A stretch of DNA of 21,339 nucleotides from Cypionkella sp. (GTDB lineage: Bacteria > Pseudomonadota > Alphaproteobacteria > Rhodobacterales > Rhodobacteraceae): assembly GCA_023255415.1 (NCBI GenBank), contig JALRIN010000035.1, forward strand, positions 6,386 through 27,724, given 5' to 3'. The notes below the pieces were generated by a model, which worked only from the letters and a program-made list of their open reading frames with translations, did no database searches and was not told where the DNA came from. Of the stretch, positions 15,027 to 21,339 are shown one piece after another (position 1 is the first letter of the stretch; each line of letters starts with the position of its first letter). The position numbers were made by a program, and so were the translations under genes.

Positions 15027-16364
15027 CTAGCCGCAGAAAATATCGTTCGAGAGCGCAAACAGCATAAACGTCAGCACGATTGCCATGCCAGCCGTCATCA
15101 GAACCCGCAAGAACCGCTCGGAGGGTGGCCTTCCCGTCACCGCTTCAAAGGCATAGAACACCAGATGTCCGCCGTCCAAAACCGGGATCGGGAACAGGTT
15201 TAACAGACCAATGCCCAGCGACAGACCCGCGAGCATCATCATGAATGTCTCGATCCCTGACTTGGCCGCATCGCCGGCGATTTTTGCCATGCCAATCGCG
15301 CCCGAAAGCCCGCAAGAGCTGATCTTGCCCACCGCCATGCTGTAAAGCGAAACGCCGGTCATCTTGACGCCATACCAAGCCTGATTGGCCGCTGCCGTCA
15401 GCGGTTCAAACCCGTGAAGCGACCGCATTTGCGGCTCGAACAACAGCCCGTTTGACAGGCCGATCACATAGCGGGTTTCAAAGCTCATATCGTTTTTGGG
15501 CAGATCCTGCAGCTTGGGCGTCAGCCGCAGATCCATCACCCTGCCCTCACGCCACAGCTTGATATCCACCGCAGCGCCGCCCTTGCCGGAAATCAGCGGG
15601 ATCATATCGTCAAAGCGGTAGACCTGCGTGCCATCGACCGAAAGCACCACATCGCCGGGGCGTATATTGGCATCAAACGCGGGCGAGCGCAGTGACACAC
15701 CACCCACAAGCGCTGGCAGCGGGTGTGGGCCCTGCACATCCAGCTCCGCGCCATCCCGGCGCACATGATAGGTCACGGCAGGGGCTGCAGCAATCGCATC
15801 GGCAACCGCAGCATAGGCAGTGAAATCAGACGTGGCCGCCCCGTTGATCGCCAAAATCTCGTCGCCAACCTGCAGACTTGGCCCCTCAAAGGGAAAGGGG
15901 CGCAGCGCGCCAACAACGGGCTTATCTTGCGGCACGCCAGACACCGCCGCCATCACCGCATAGACCGCAATCGCCAGAATAAAGTTGAAAATCGGCCCCG
16001 CCGCGACCGTGGCCGTGCGCGCCCACAGCGGCGCGCCATACATGGTGTGGCGGCGTTGGTCTTGACTTAAACTGCCCAAAGCCGCGCTGTCCGGCGCCGA
16101 GGCCGCATCCTTATCGCCCAAAAACTTGACATAGCCGCCCAAGGGGATCGCCGCGATTTGCCAGCGGGTGCCGCGCTTATCAACCCGGGAATAGATCACC
16201 GGCCCAAAGCCAAGGCTGAACACCTCGGCATGGATGCCCGACCAGCGGCCCACGATGTAATGGCCATATTCATGGATCGCCACGATCACACTGAGGGCAA
16301 TCAGAAAAAACACGGTCGCCCAAACAGCGTTGCCGGTGCTTGCGATCAAGGCATTCATATCCAC
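15027..16364 (-). CDS. rseP: Site-2 zinc metalloprotease RseP
   Basis: RseP is an inner-membrane intramembrane protease that cleaves anti-sigma factors and remnant signal peptides. The 445-aa protein has an N-terminal membrane helix carrying the zinc motif HEYGH (H31, E32, H35). Two PDZ-like regions follow (about 130-210 and 215-290, the second with SLRSPAFDANIRPGDVVLSV). The C-terminal helices include GLSGAIGMAKIAG and the third metal-ligand motif NLFPIPVLDGG (N389 to D397). Two start options exist: GTG at 16362-16364, with AAGGA 9 nt upstream (used here), or ATG two codons later. The Shine-Dalgarno lies in the end of dxr, 4 bp away, suggesting coupling. The order dxr-rseP-bamA is conserved across many proteobacteria. 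Confidence 0.96.
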   Translation of the reverse strand: MDMNALIASTGNAVWATVFFLIALSVIVAIHEYGHYIVGRWSGIHAEVFSLGFGPVIYSRVDKRGTRWQIAAIPLGGYVKFLGDKDAASAPDSAALGSLSQDQRRHTMYGAPLWARTATVAAGPIFNFILAIAVYAVMAAVSGVPQDKPVVGALRPFPFEGPSLQVGDEILAINGAATSDFTAYAAVADAIAAAPAVTYHVRRDGAELDVQGPHPLPALVGGVSLRSPAFDANIRPGDVVLSVDGTQVYRFDDMIPLISGKGGAAVDIKLWREGRVMDLRLTPKLQDLPKNDMSFETRYVIGLSNGLLFEPQMRSLHGFEPLTAAANQAWYGVKMTGVSLYSMAVGKISSCGLSGAIGMAKIAGDAAKSGIETFMMMLAGLSLGIGLLNLFPIPVLDGGHLVFYAFEAVTGRPPSERFLRVLMTAGMAIVLTFMLFALSNDIFCG

Positions 16365-16368
16365 GCGG

Positions 16369-17547
16369 CTATTTCCTTAGGGTTGCAGCGGCTTCTGCCG
16401 CCCTTATGCGTGCCAAATGGTCAGCGCCAAGCACATCGTCAAGCGTCGATGCCGCAGATGTCAGCGCAATTTCGCCCGCCAGCCGCGATAATGTCGTCTC
16501 GACCACCGCCGCCATCTGCATAAAGCCCAAAGAGCCGGCGATAAAATGATCCAGCGCCACCTCTTTGGCGGCATTGAACACCGCCCCCGACAGACCGCGC
16601 AGCGCCATCACCTCACGCGCCAGCCGCAGGGCCGGAAATCGGTTCAGATCGGGCGCACGAAAGGTCAAAGCGCCCAAAGCCGCCAGATCCAGCCGCGCCA
16701 CCGGCAGGGTTTGACGCTGCGGCCAGTTCAGCGCATAGCCGATCGGGTGGCGCATATCCGGCGCGCCCAAATGCGCCATCACCGCGCCATCGCGAAAGCC
16801 CACCATCGAATGGATGATCGATTCAGGGTGAATGATCACCTCGATCTTGTCAGGCTCAATCTCGAAAAACTCGCGTGTTTCAATGACTTCTAGCGCTTTA
16901 TTGAACATCGAGGCCGAATCAATCGTGATCCGTGCCCCCATCGACCAATTCGGATGCGCCAAGGCCTCGGCCATGGTGGCACTGGCCAAACGTTCCAGCG
17001 GCCAATCGCGCAGCGCCCCGCCAGAGGCCGTCAGGATAATGCGCTCGACCGCTTCCATATCCTCGCCCACCAGCGCCTGAAAGATCGCCGAATGTTCGCT
17101 GTCGACCGGCAGGATCGTCGCCTCGCAGCGTGCGGCCTCGGCCATCAGCAATTGGCCTGCGGTGACCAGAGTTTCCTTATTGGCAAGCGCCAGCTTGCCG
17201 CCATGTCGCAGGGCGCGAAACCCCGGCGTCAGGCCAGCCGCCCCGACGATCGCGCTCATCACCCAATCGGCAGGGCGGTCGGCGGCCTCGGCAATCGCGG
17301 CGGTGCCTGCGGCGCAAGCGATGCCTGTGCCTGCAAGGGCCTCGCGCAGCGCGGGCAAGCGCGCCTCATCGGCCGTTACCGCCACCTCGGCCCGCAGCGC
17401 CTGCGCCATCTCGGCCAGACGCGCCACATTTTGCCCGCCGGTCAGCGCCACGCAGCGATAGGCCTCTGGCCCACCGTCGCGCATCAACAGATCAAAGGTG
17501 CTTTCGCCAATCGACCCTGTCGCCCCAAACACCGAAACCGAGCGCAT
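16369..17547 (-). CDS. dxr: 1-deoxy-D-xylulose 5-phosphate reductoisomerase
   Basis: Dxr converts DXP to MEP with NADPH, the committed step of the non-mevalonate isoprenoid pathway. The 392-aa protein begins MRSVSVFGATGSIGEST, containing the NADPH-binding GATGSIG. LALANKETLVTAG and the metal and substrate-binding motif PVDSEHSAIFQAL follow. LTASGGALRDWP, HPNWSMGARITIDSASMFNKALEVIE and IIHPESIIHSMV are also family signatures. The ATG at 17545-17547 is preferred to an in-frame TTG four codons upstream because it matches the family N-terminus and has GGGGG about 6 nt ahead. It follows the cdsA stop by one base. Its product feeds the substrate of UppS, encoded two genes upstream. Confidence 0.97.
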   Translation of the reverse strand: MRSVSVFGATGSIGESTFDLLMRDGGPEAYRCVALTGGQNVARLAEMAQALRAEVAVTADEARLPALREALAGTGIACAAGTAAIAEAADRPADWVMSAIVGAAGLTPGFRALRHGGKLALANKETLVTAGQLLMAEAARCEATILPVDSEHSAIFQALVGEDMEAVERIILTASGGALRDWPLERLASATMAEALAHPNWSMGARITIDSASMFNKALEVIETREFFEIEPDKIEVIIHPESIIHSMVGFRDGAVMAHLGAPDMRHPIGYALNWPQRQTLPVARLDLAALGALTFRAPDLNRFPALRLAREVMALRGLSGAVFNAAKEVALDHFIAGSLGFMQMAAVVETTLSRLAGEIALTSAASTLDDVLGADHLARIRAAEAAATLRK

Positions 17548-17548
17548 G

Positions 17549-18340
17549 TCAGCCCCCAATCGGCAATTGAATAAAGCGTGTCAGCAGCATCACCAAGACC
17601 ATCGCCCCTGTCAAAGCATCAAAGCGGTCCAGCACACCGCCATGACCCGGGATCAGATGCGAGCTGTCCTTGGCCCCTACCCGCCGTTTAAGCCAGCTTT
17701 CAGCGATGTCGCCCAATTGTCCAGCAAAGGCCACCAGCGGCGACAGCGCCACCAGCCAAAAGCTGCCATAGCCAAATCCTGCAAAAGCCGCCCCCAAAGC
17801 CGCTGCACCAAGCCAGCCCGCAACCGTGCCAGACCAGGTTTTCTTGGGGCTGATCGCGGGCCAAAACTTGGGCCCGCCCAGAATGCGCCCCGCAAAATAG
17901 CCCATCACATCCGATACGATCACCACGCCCAAAAGCCATAACATCGCCGCCGTGCCCTGCTCATCGCGCAGCACAAACAGCCCATGTCCCGCCACCAGCA
18001 CCGCAATCGAGATCACCGCCGTTGCGCGTTTTTGCATCCGCGCGGTGGCAAGCAACACCAAAGGCACCGCAGGAAACACCCACCAAGCTGGAACCGAAGG
18101 CCAGCCTTCATCGGCCAGCAAACACAAGGCCGCCAAAGCCGCAATCGCCAGCGCCATTTGCGGAGCACCAGGGGCAGTGAGCCGCGCCAACTCCCAAATC
18201 ATCGCGGCAGTCAAAAGCGTCATCAGAATCAGAAACCACCAGCCGCCCAGCCAGATTTCCACCGCGCCAATCGCCACCATCACGGCCGCAGAAAGCACCC
18301 TTGGGCGCAGATCGGCCCAGCGGTCTGATGGTGTTGTCAT
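17549..18340 (-). CDS. cdsA: Phosphatidate cytidylyltransferase CdsA
   Basis: CdsA makes CDP-diacylglycerol from phosphatidate and CTP at the cytoplasmic membrane, the branch point of phospholipid synthesis. The 263-aa protein is mostly hydrophobic, with several predicted transmembrane helices (for example VMVAIGAVEIWLGGWWFLILM and ALAIAALAALCLLA). Conserved segments are DVMGYFAGRILGGPKFWPAISPKKTWSG and the CDS signature near the C-terminus, SWLKRRVGAKDSSHLIPGHGGVLDRFDAL, which carries the KD, PGHGG and DR.D residues. It overlaps uppS by ATGA and is followed by dxr after one base. Confidence 0.96.
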   Translation of the reverse strand: MTTPSDRWADLRPRVLSAAVMVAIGAVEIWLGGWWFLILMTLLTAAMIWELARLTAPGAPQMALAIAALAALCLLADEGWPSVPAWWVFPAVPLVLLATARMQKRATAVISIAVLVAGHGLFVLRDEQGTAAMLWLLGVVIVSDVMGYFAGRILGGPKFWPAISPKKTWSGTVAGWLGAAALGAAFAGFGYGSFWLVALSPLVAFAGQLGDIAESWLKRRVGAKDSSHLIPGHGGVLDRFDALTGAMVLVMLLTRFIQLPIGG

Positions 18341-19077
18341 GCCGATATTACCCCGCCAAATCGCCGTTCTCGGTTGCCAAAACGCGACAGGATTTCATCC
18401 AACTCGGCTGGGGTGAAATCGGGCCAAAGTGTTTGGGTGAATTCATATTCCGCATAGGCCGCCTGCCAAGGCAAGAAATTCGATGTCCGGGTCTCGCCAC
18501 TGGTGCGGATCACCAGATCAGGGTCGGGCAGATCATGGGTGTCAAGGCGGGCGGTTAACAAAGCCTCGTCAATCGCCTCGGGGGTAAGCTTGCCCGCGGC
18601 TGCATCCTGCGCAAGCGCGCGCACCGCCCGCAAAATCTCGTCCCGGCCACCGTAGTTGATCGCAACCGTCAGGTTCAACCGCGTCAGCCCTGCGGTGCGC
18701 GCTTCGATCCCCGCCATCAGACTTTGCAACTTTGGATCCAAACGGCTGCGATCGCCAATAAAGCGCATCCGCACGCCTTCGGCTGCCAGCCGATCAGCCT
18801 CGCGTTTGATATAGCGAGAAAAGATCCGCATCAGCCCCAAGACTTCTTCGGTAGACCGCTTCCAGTTCTCGGTGGAAAAGGCATAGATCGTCAACCACTG
18901 GATGCCCAGATCAGGAGCCGCCCGCACGATTTCCTTGACCCGTTCGGCCCCTTTGCGATGCCCCACCAGACGCGGCCAACCGCGATTGGTCGCCCAGCGG
19001 CCATTGCCATCCATGATGATGGCAACATGGTCAGCCTGTCGCAGCGGCTTCGCTGAGGAAGTCTTTTGTGAGCCCAC
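18337..19077 (-). CDS. uppS: Undecaprenyl diphosphate synthase (isoprenyl transferase)
   Basis: UppS elongates farnesyl diphosphate with isopentenyl units to the C55 carrier lipid for peptidoglycan and surface polysaccharides. The 246-aa cis-prenyltransferase contains IIMDGNGRWA with catalytic D23, RGWPRLVGHRKGAE, YAFSTENWKRS, LTVAINYGGRDEI, and the IPP-binding C-terminal RTSGETRTSNFLPWQAAYAE. The start is a GTG at 19075-19077 with GAGGT 6 nt upstream; no ATG is available before the conserved region. It is separated from frr by 70 bp and overlaps cdsA by 4 nt. Confidence 0.96.
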   Translation of the reverse strand: MGSQKTSSAKPLRQADHVAIIMDGNGRWATNRGWPRLVGHRKGAERVKEIVRAAPDLGIQWLTIYAFSTENWKRSTEEVLGLMRIFSRYIKREADRLAAEGVRMRFIGDRSRLDPKLQSLMAGIEARTAGLTRLNLTVAINYGGRDEILRAVRALAQDAAAGKLTPEAIDEALLTARLDTHDLPDPDLVIRTSGETRTSNFLPWQAAYAEYEFTQTLWPDFTPAELDEILSRFGNRERRFGGVISA

Positions 19078-19147
19078 GCTCTACCTCATCACCAAGCCCA
19101 ACTCAGGGCGCCCTCAATCAAAACAATCCAATACAGCTAAAAAACAA

Positions 19148-19711
19148 TTAAACCTGCATGATTTCGGCTTGTTTGGCCTCAAGCGCCTTATCAACCGCGG
19201 CAATCGCCTTATCGGTCAAGTCCTGCACCTCGTCAGACCACATTTTCTGATCATCCTCGCCCATGCCTGCAGATTTGGCCTTTTTGATCTGATCCATGCC
19301 ATCGCGTCGCACGTTGCGGATCGCGACTTTGGTGTTTTCGGCGTAACCTGCGGCAACTTTGGTCAGTTGCTTGCGGCGCTCTTCGTTCAGCTCGGGGATA
19401 GGCAGGCGGATCAAGGGGCCATCGGTGACCGGATTGATACCAATGCCGCTTTCGCGGATCGCCTTTTCGACCTTGCCGATCATCGCCTTGTCCCAAACGT
19501 TGATCACCACCATGCGCGGCTCGGGCACGTTGACGGTGCCAAGCTGGTTGATCGGGGTCATGGTGCCATAAGCATCAACCTGAATAGGTTCCAAGATCGA
19601 GGCCGAAGCCCGCCCGGTGCGCAGGCTGCCAAATTCAGTTTTCAGCGCATTCATCGCACCATCCATCCGGCGTTGGATGGCATCAAGATCAATTTCAAGA
19701 TCGTCGGACAT
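19148..19711 (-). CDS. frr: Ribosome recycling factor
   Basis: RRF splits post-termination ribosomes together with EF-G. The 187-aa protein has the usual length (about 185) and the family pattern: MDGAMNALKTEFGSLRTGRAS in helix 1, then domain II with PINQLGTVNVPEPRMVVINVWD. The return helices carry NPVTDGPLIRLPIPELNEERRKQL and VAIRNVRRDGMDQIKK. The start ATG (19709-19711) has AAGGA 8 nt upstream. It sits 98 bp after pyrH, the near-universal pyrH-frr order. Confidence 0.98.
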   Translation of the reverse strand: MSDDLEIDLDAIQRRMDGAMNALKTEFGSLRTGRASASILEPIQVDAYGTMTPINQLGTVNVPEPRMVVINVWDKAMIGKVEKAIRESGIGINPVTDGPLIRLPIPELNEERRKQLTKVAAGYAENTKVAIRNVRRDGMDQIKKAKSAGMGEDDQKMWSDEVQDLTDKAIAAVDKALEAKQAEIMQV

Positions 19712-19809
19712 GCAGTCTTCCTTACGTCTGGGCCACGCCTTTTGCGCAGCTTTTTTTCAGTCTATATCAGCAAGCGGGCGGTCAGGTATAGCCCTTGGTA
19801 ACCCAAGCC

Positions 19810-20541
19810 CTAGCCTTGAACGCGGGTATAGGTGCCTTGGCCAGCCAAAATACCGCGAAACCCACCGGGTTCATCCAAGCTGAACACGATGATCGGCAGA
19901 TCATTGTCGCGCGCCAAAGCGATGGCGCTGGCATCCATCACGCCAAGATGTTTTTGCAAAACCTCGTCAAAAGTGACGGTGTCATAGCGCTTGGCATCGG
20001 CGTGTTTCTTGGGGTCTTTGTCATAGACGCCGTCCACCTTGGTGCCTTTGAAGATCGCCTCGCAGGCCATTTCATTTGCGCGCAGGGTGGCGGCGGTGTC
20101 GGTGGTGAAATAGGGATTGCCGGTGCCGGCGGCAAAAATCACCACGCGTTTTTTTTCCAGATGCCGCACGGCGCGGCGGCGGATGTAGGGTTCGCAGACC
20201 TGATCCATCGGGATGGCGCTGATCACCCGGGTAAAGACGCCAAGGGATTCGAGAGCAGCTTGCATCCCCAGCGCGTTCATCACCGTGGCCAGCATGCCCA
20301 TATAGTCGGCGGTGGTGCGCTCCATGCCCTGGGCCGCACCTGCTAGGCCGCGAAAGATATTGCCGCCGCCGATCACCATGCAGATCTCGACGCCCAGATC
20401 ATGCACAGATTTCACTTCCTCGGCGATGCGCTGCACGGTTGGCGGATGCAGACCATAGCCTTGATCGCCCATCAGCGCCTCGCCCGAGATTTTCAGCATA
20501 ACCCGTTTATAGGTCACTTTCGCTTCGCCCGCGTTGCGCAT
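19810..20541 (-). CDS. pyrH: UMP kinase PyrH
   Basis: PyrH phosphorylates UMP to UDP and belongs to the amino acid kinase fold, as a hexamer regulated by GTP and UTP. The 243-aa protein shows the nucleotide-binding VMLKISGEALMG, then ICMVIGGGNIFRG, TADYMGMLATVMNALG, and FAAGTGNPYFTTDTAATLRA. KVDGVYDKDPKK and the C-terminal DNDLPIIVFS follow. The frame is open 23 codons further upstream, but the ATG at 20539-20541 (MRNAGEAKVTYKR) has an AAGG-type Shine-Dalgarno and gives the expected N-terminus. It is probably the first gene of the long minus-strand cluster, with a divergent miaA upstream. rpsB and tsf, which precede pyrH in many bacteria, are not upstream here. Confidence 0.97.
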   Translation of the reverse strand: MRNAGEAKVTYKRVMLKISGEALMGDQGYGLHPPTVQRIAEEVKSVHDLGVEICMVIGGGNIFRGLAGAAQGMERTTADYMGMLATVMNALGMQAALESLGVFTRVISAIPMDQVCEPYIRRRAVRHLEKKRVVIFAAGTGNPYFTTDTAATLRANEMACEAIFKGTKVDGVYDKDPKKHADAKRYDTVTFDEVLQKHLGVMDASAIALARDNDLPIIVFSLDEPGGFRGILAGQGTYTRVQG

Positions 20542-20581
20542 GGGTCTACCTTTGTGTTCGATGATGAATTGACTGCGGCGC

Positions 20582-20610
20582 AAAATGTCGCAAAACGGGG
20601 GCAGTTTCAA
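20582..20610 (-). promoter_or_regulatory. Possible pyrH promoter
   Basis: On the minus strand TTGAAA (20605-20610) and CATTTT (20582-20587) are separated by 17 bp, about 40 bp before the pyrH start. The -10 matches poorly, so this is tentative. Confidence 0.27.
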
Positions 20611-20650
20611 CGGCTAAGCGACCAGGCGTGCGGTTTTCCTGAAAGCGGGT

Positions 20651-20729
20651 CTGGGGGTTTCACACCCCCACAGCCCTTTGCACAGGGCAAAGGGCTTCCC
20701 CCGTGGGATATTTCGGCCAAGATGAAAGG
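20651..20729. repeat. Intergenic palindromic element of Rhodobacterales type
   Basis: Two perfect hairpins lie side by side: TGGGGGT/ACCCCCA (20652-20658 with 20664-20670) and GCCCTTTG/CAAAGGGC (20673-20680 with 20688-20695). They are followed by CCCCGTGGGATATTT and CGGCCAAGATGAAAGG up to 20729. From memory, a closely similar GATATTT..GGCCAAGATGAA tail after GC-rich hairpins recurs in intergenic regions of this order. Neither hairpin has a U-tract, and the flanking genes diverge, so it is not a terminator pair. Confidence 0.5.
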
Positions 20730-20736
20730 GCAGCAG

Positions 20737-21339
20737 GTGTCAGCAATTTCGGCAATATCACGCGAGGCGCCGGTGCTGATCGCAGGGCCGACGGCCAGCG
20801 GCAAATCGGCTTTGGCGATGGAGCTGGCGGCGCGCGATGGCAGGCTGGTGGTCAATGCCGATGCTTTGCAGGTTTATGGCTGTTGGCGGATTTTGAGCGC
20901 GCGGCCTTCGGCGGAAGATGAGCGGGCGGTGCCGCATGTGCTTTATGGTCATATCGGGCGGGATCAGGACTATTCGGTCGGGCATTGGCTACGCGAGGTG
21001 GCGGGGTATCTGCAGCGACCTGTGGTGATTGTCGGCGGCACCGGGCTTTATTTTTCCGCGCTGACCGAGGGGTTGGCGCAGATCCCGGCCACACCTGCCG
21101 AGGTGCGTGCGCTGGGGGATGCGTTGCGCGCGCAGAGCGGGATTGGCGCGCTGCTGGCAGAGATTGACCCTGTGACCGCCGCGCGGATCGATCGCAACAA
21201 TCCGGCACGGGTGCAGCGGGCCTGGGAGGTGCAGCGCGCCACGGGGCGCGGATTGGCGGCGTGGCAGCAGCAGACCGGACCGGCGCTTTTGCCACTGCAA
21301 GGGGTGGAGGCGATTGTGTTGCGGCCTGAGGTGGCTTGG
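20737..21339 (+). CDS. miaA: tRNA dimethylallyltransferase MiaA (3' partial)
   Basis: MiaA adds a dimethylallyl group to A37 of tRNAs that read U-starting codons. The frame stays open to the end of the window (201 codons visible; the family is about 290-310 aa, so the C-terminal third is missing). Motifs are the P-loop GPTASGKSALAMEL, the substrate-binding segment NADALQVYGCWRILSARP, HWLREV, VIVGGTGLYFSALTEGL, and DPVTAARIDRNNPARVQRAWEV. GTG at 20737 is chosen as start because AAAGGG lies 6 nt upstream. An in-frame ATG at 20722 lacks a Shine-Dalgarno and lies in the conserved tail of the intergenic repeat. It is divergent from pyrH. Confidence 0.92.
   Translation, partial: MSAISAISREAPVLIAGPTASGKSALAMELAARDGRLVVNADALQVYGCWRILSARPSAEDERAVPHVLYGHIGRDQDYSVGHWLREVAGYLQRPVVIVGGTGLYFSALTEGLAQIPATPAEVRALGDALRAQSGIGALLAEIDPVTAARIDRNNPARVQRAWEVQRATGRGLAAWQQQTGPALLPLQGVEAIVLRPEVAW

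Noticed and set aside
19105..19114. AGGGCGCCCT palindrome between frr and uppS
   Set aside because: No loop room and no following U-tract; not a convincing terminator.
19790..19812. CTTGG-GTTA-CCAAG hairpin just after the pyrH stop
   Set aside because: Five-bp stem without U-run; frr is normally cotranscribed with pyrH.
1..21339. CRISPR arrays, tRNA or rRNA genes, insertion sequences, phage genes or defence islands
   Set aside because: None seen: no regularly spaced repeats, no transposase or phage motifs, and almost all DNA is occupied by core genes in conserved order.

Overview
The window reads as chromosomal core DNA of an alphaproteobacterium, most likely a member of Rhodobacterales/Rhodobacteraceae. 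It is GC-rich and gene-dense. It carries a CtrA ortholog next to a SciP-type (DUF1153) protein, LpxI rather than LpxH in lipid A synthesis, a GAAC-N7-GAAC (equivalently GTTC-N7-GTTC) SOS operator, and the intergenic GATATTT..GGCCAAGATGAA motif that I associate with this order. No rRNA, tRNA, CRISPR array, insertion sequence or prophage was seen.

Left part (1-7.4 kb): the end of gluQ (+) converges on hisI (-). hisI diverges from an IscU/NifU-like Fe-S scaffold gene (+). Next come genes on the minus strand: ligA and recG (ATGA overlap), then a 40-codon single-pass membrane protein gene just downstream of recG with its own SOS-type promoter and a strong intrinsic terminator. ctrA and, upstream of it, sciP are also on the minus strand.

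Middle (7.4-8.6 kb): mnmA (+) has a recognisable promoter and converges on the lipid A block.

Right part (8.6-20.5 kb) is one long minus-strand envelope/isoprenoid cluster, in transcription order pyrH, frr, uppS, cdsA, dxr, rseP, a 244-bp gap, bamA, skp, fabZ, lpxA, lpxI, lpxB. Many neighbours overlap by 1-13 nt, implying translational coupling. The genes connect nucleotide supply and ribosome recycling (pyrH, frr), isoprenoid carrier and phospholipid synthesis (dxr, uppS, cdsA), site-2 proteolysis (rseP), outer-membrane protein assembly (bamA, skp) and lipid A synthesis (fabZ, lpxA, lpxI, lpxB). lpxD, often found in this cluster, is absent here. The window ends inside a divergent miaA (+), which runs off the edge.

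The most interesting element is at about 1.65-1.99 kb. A 40-aa membrane protein has a good Shine-Dalgarno, sits under an exact alphaproteobacterial LexA box (plus a second near-box in an 11-bp inverted-repeat arrangement), and is closed by a 7-U hairpin terminator. It looks like an SOS-induced small membrane protein, functionally reminiscent of Caulobacter SidA or E. coli TisB, although no sequence relationship is claimed.
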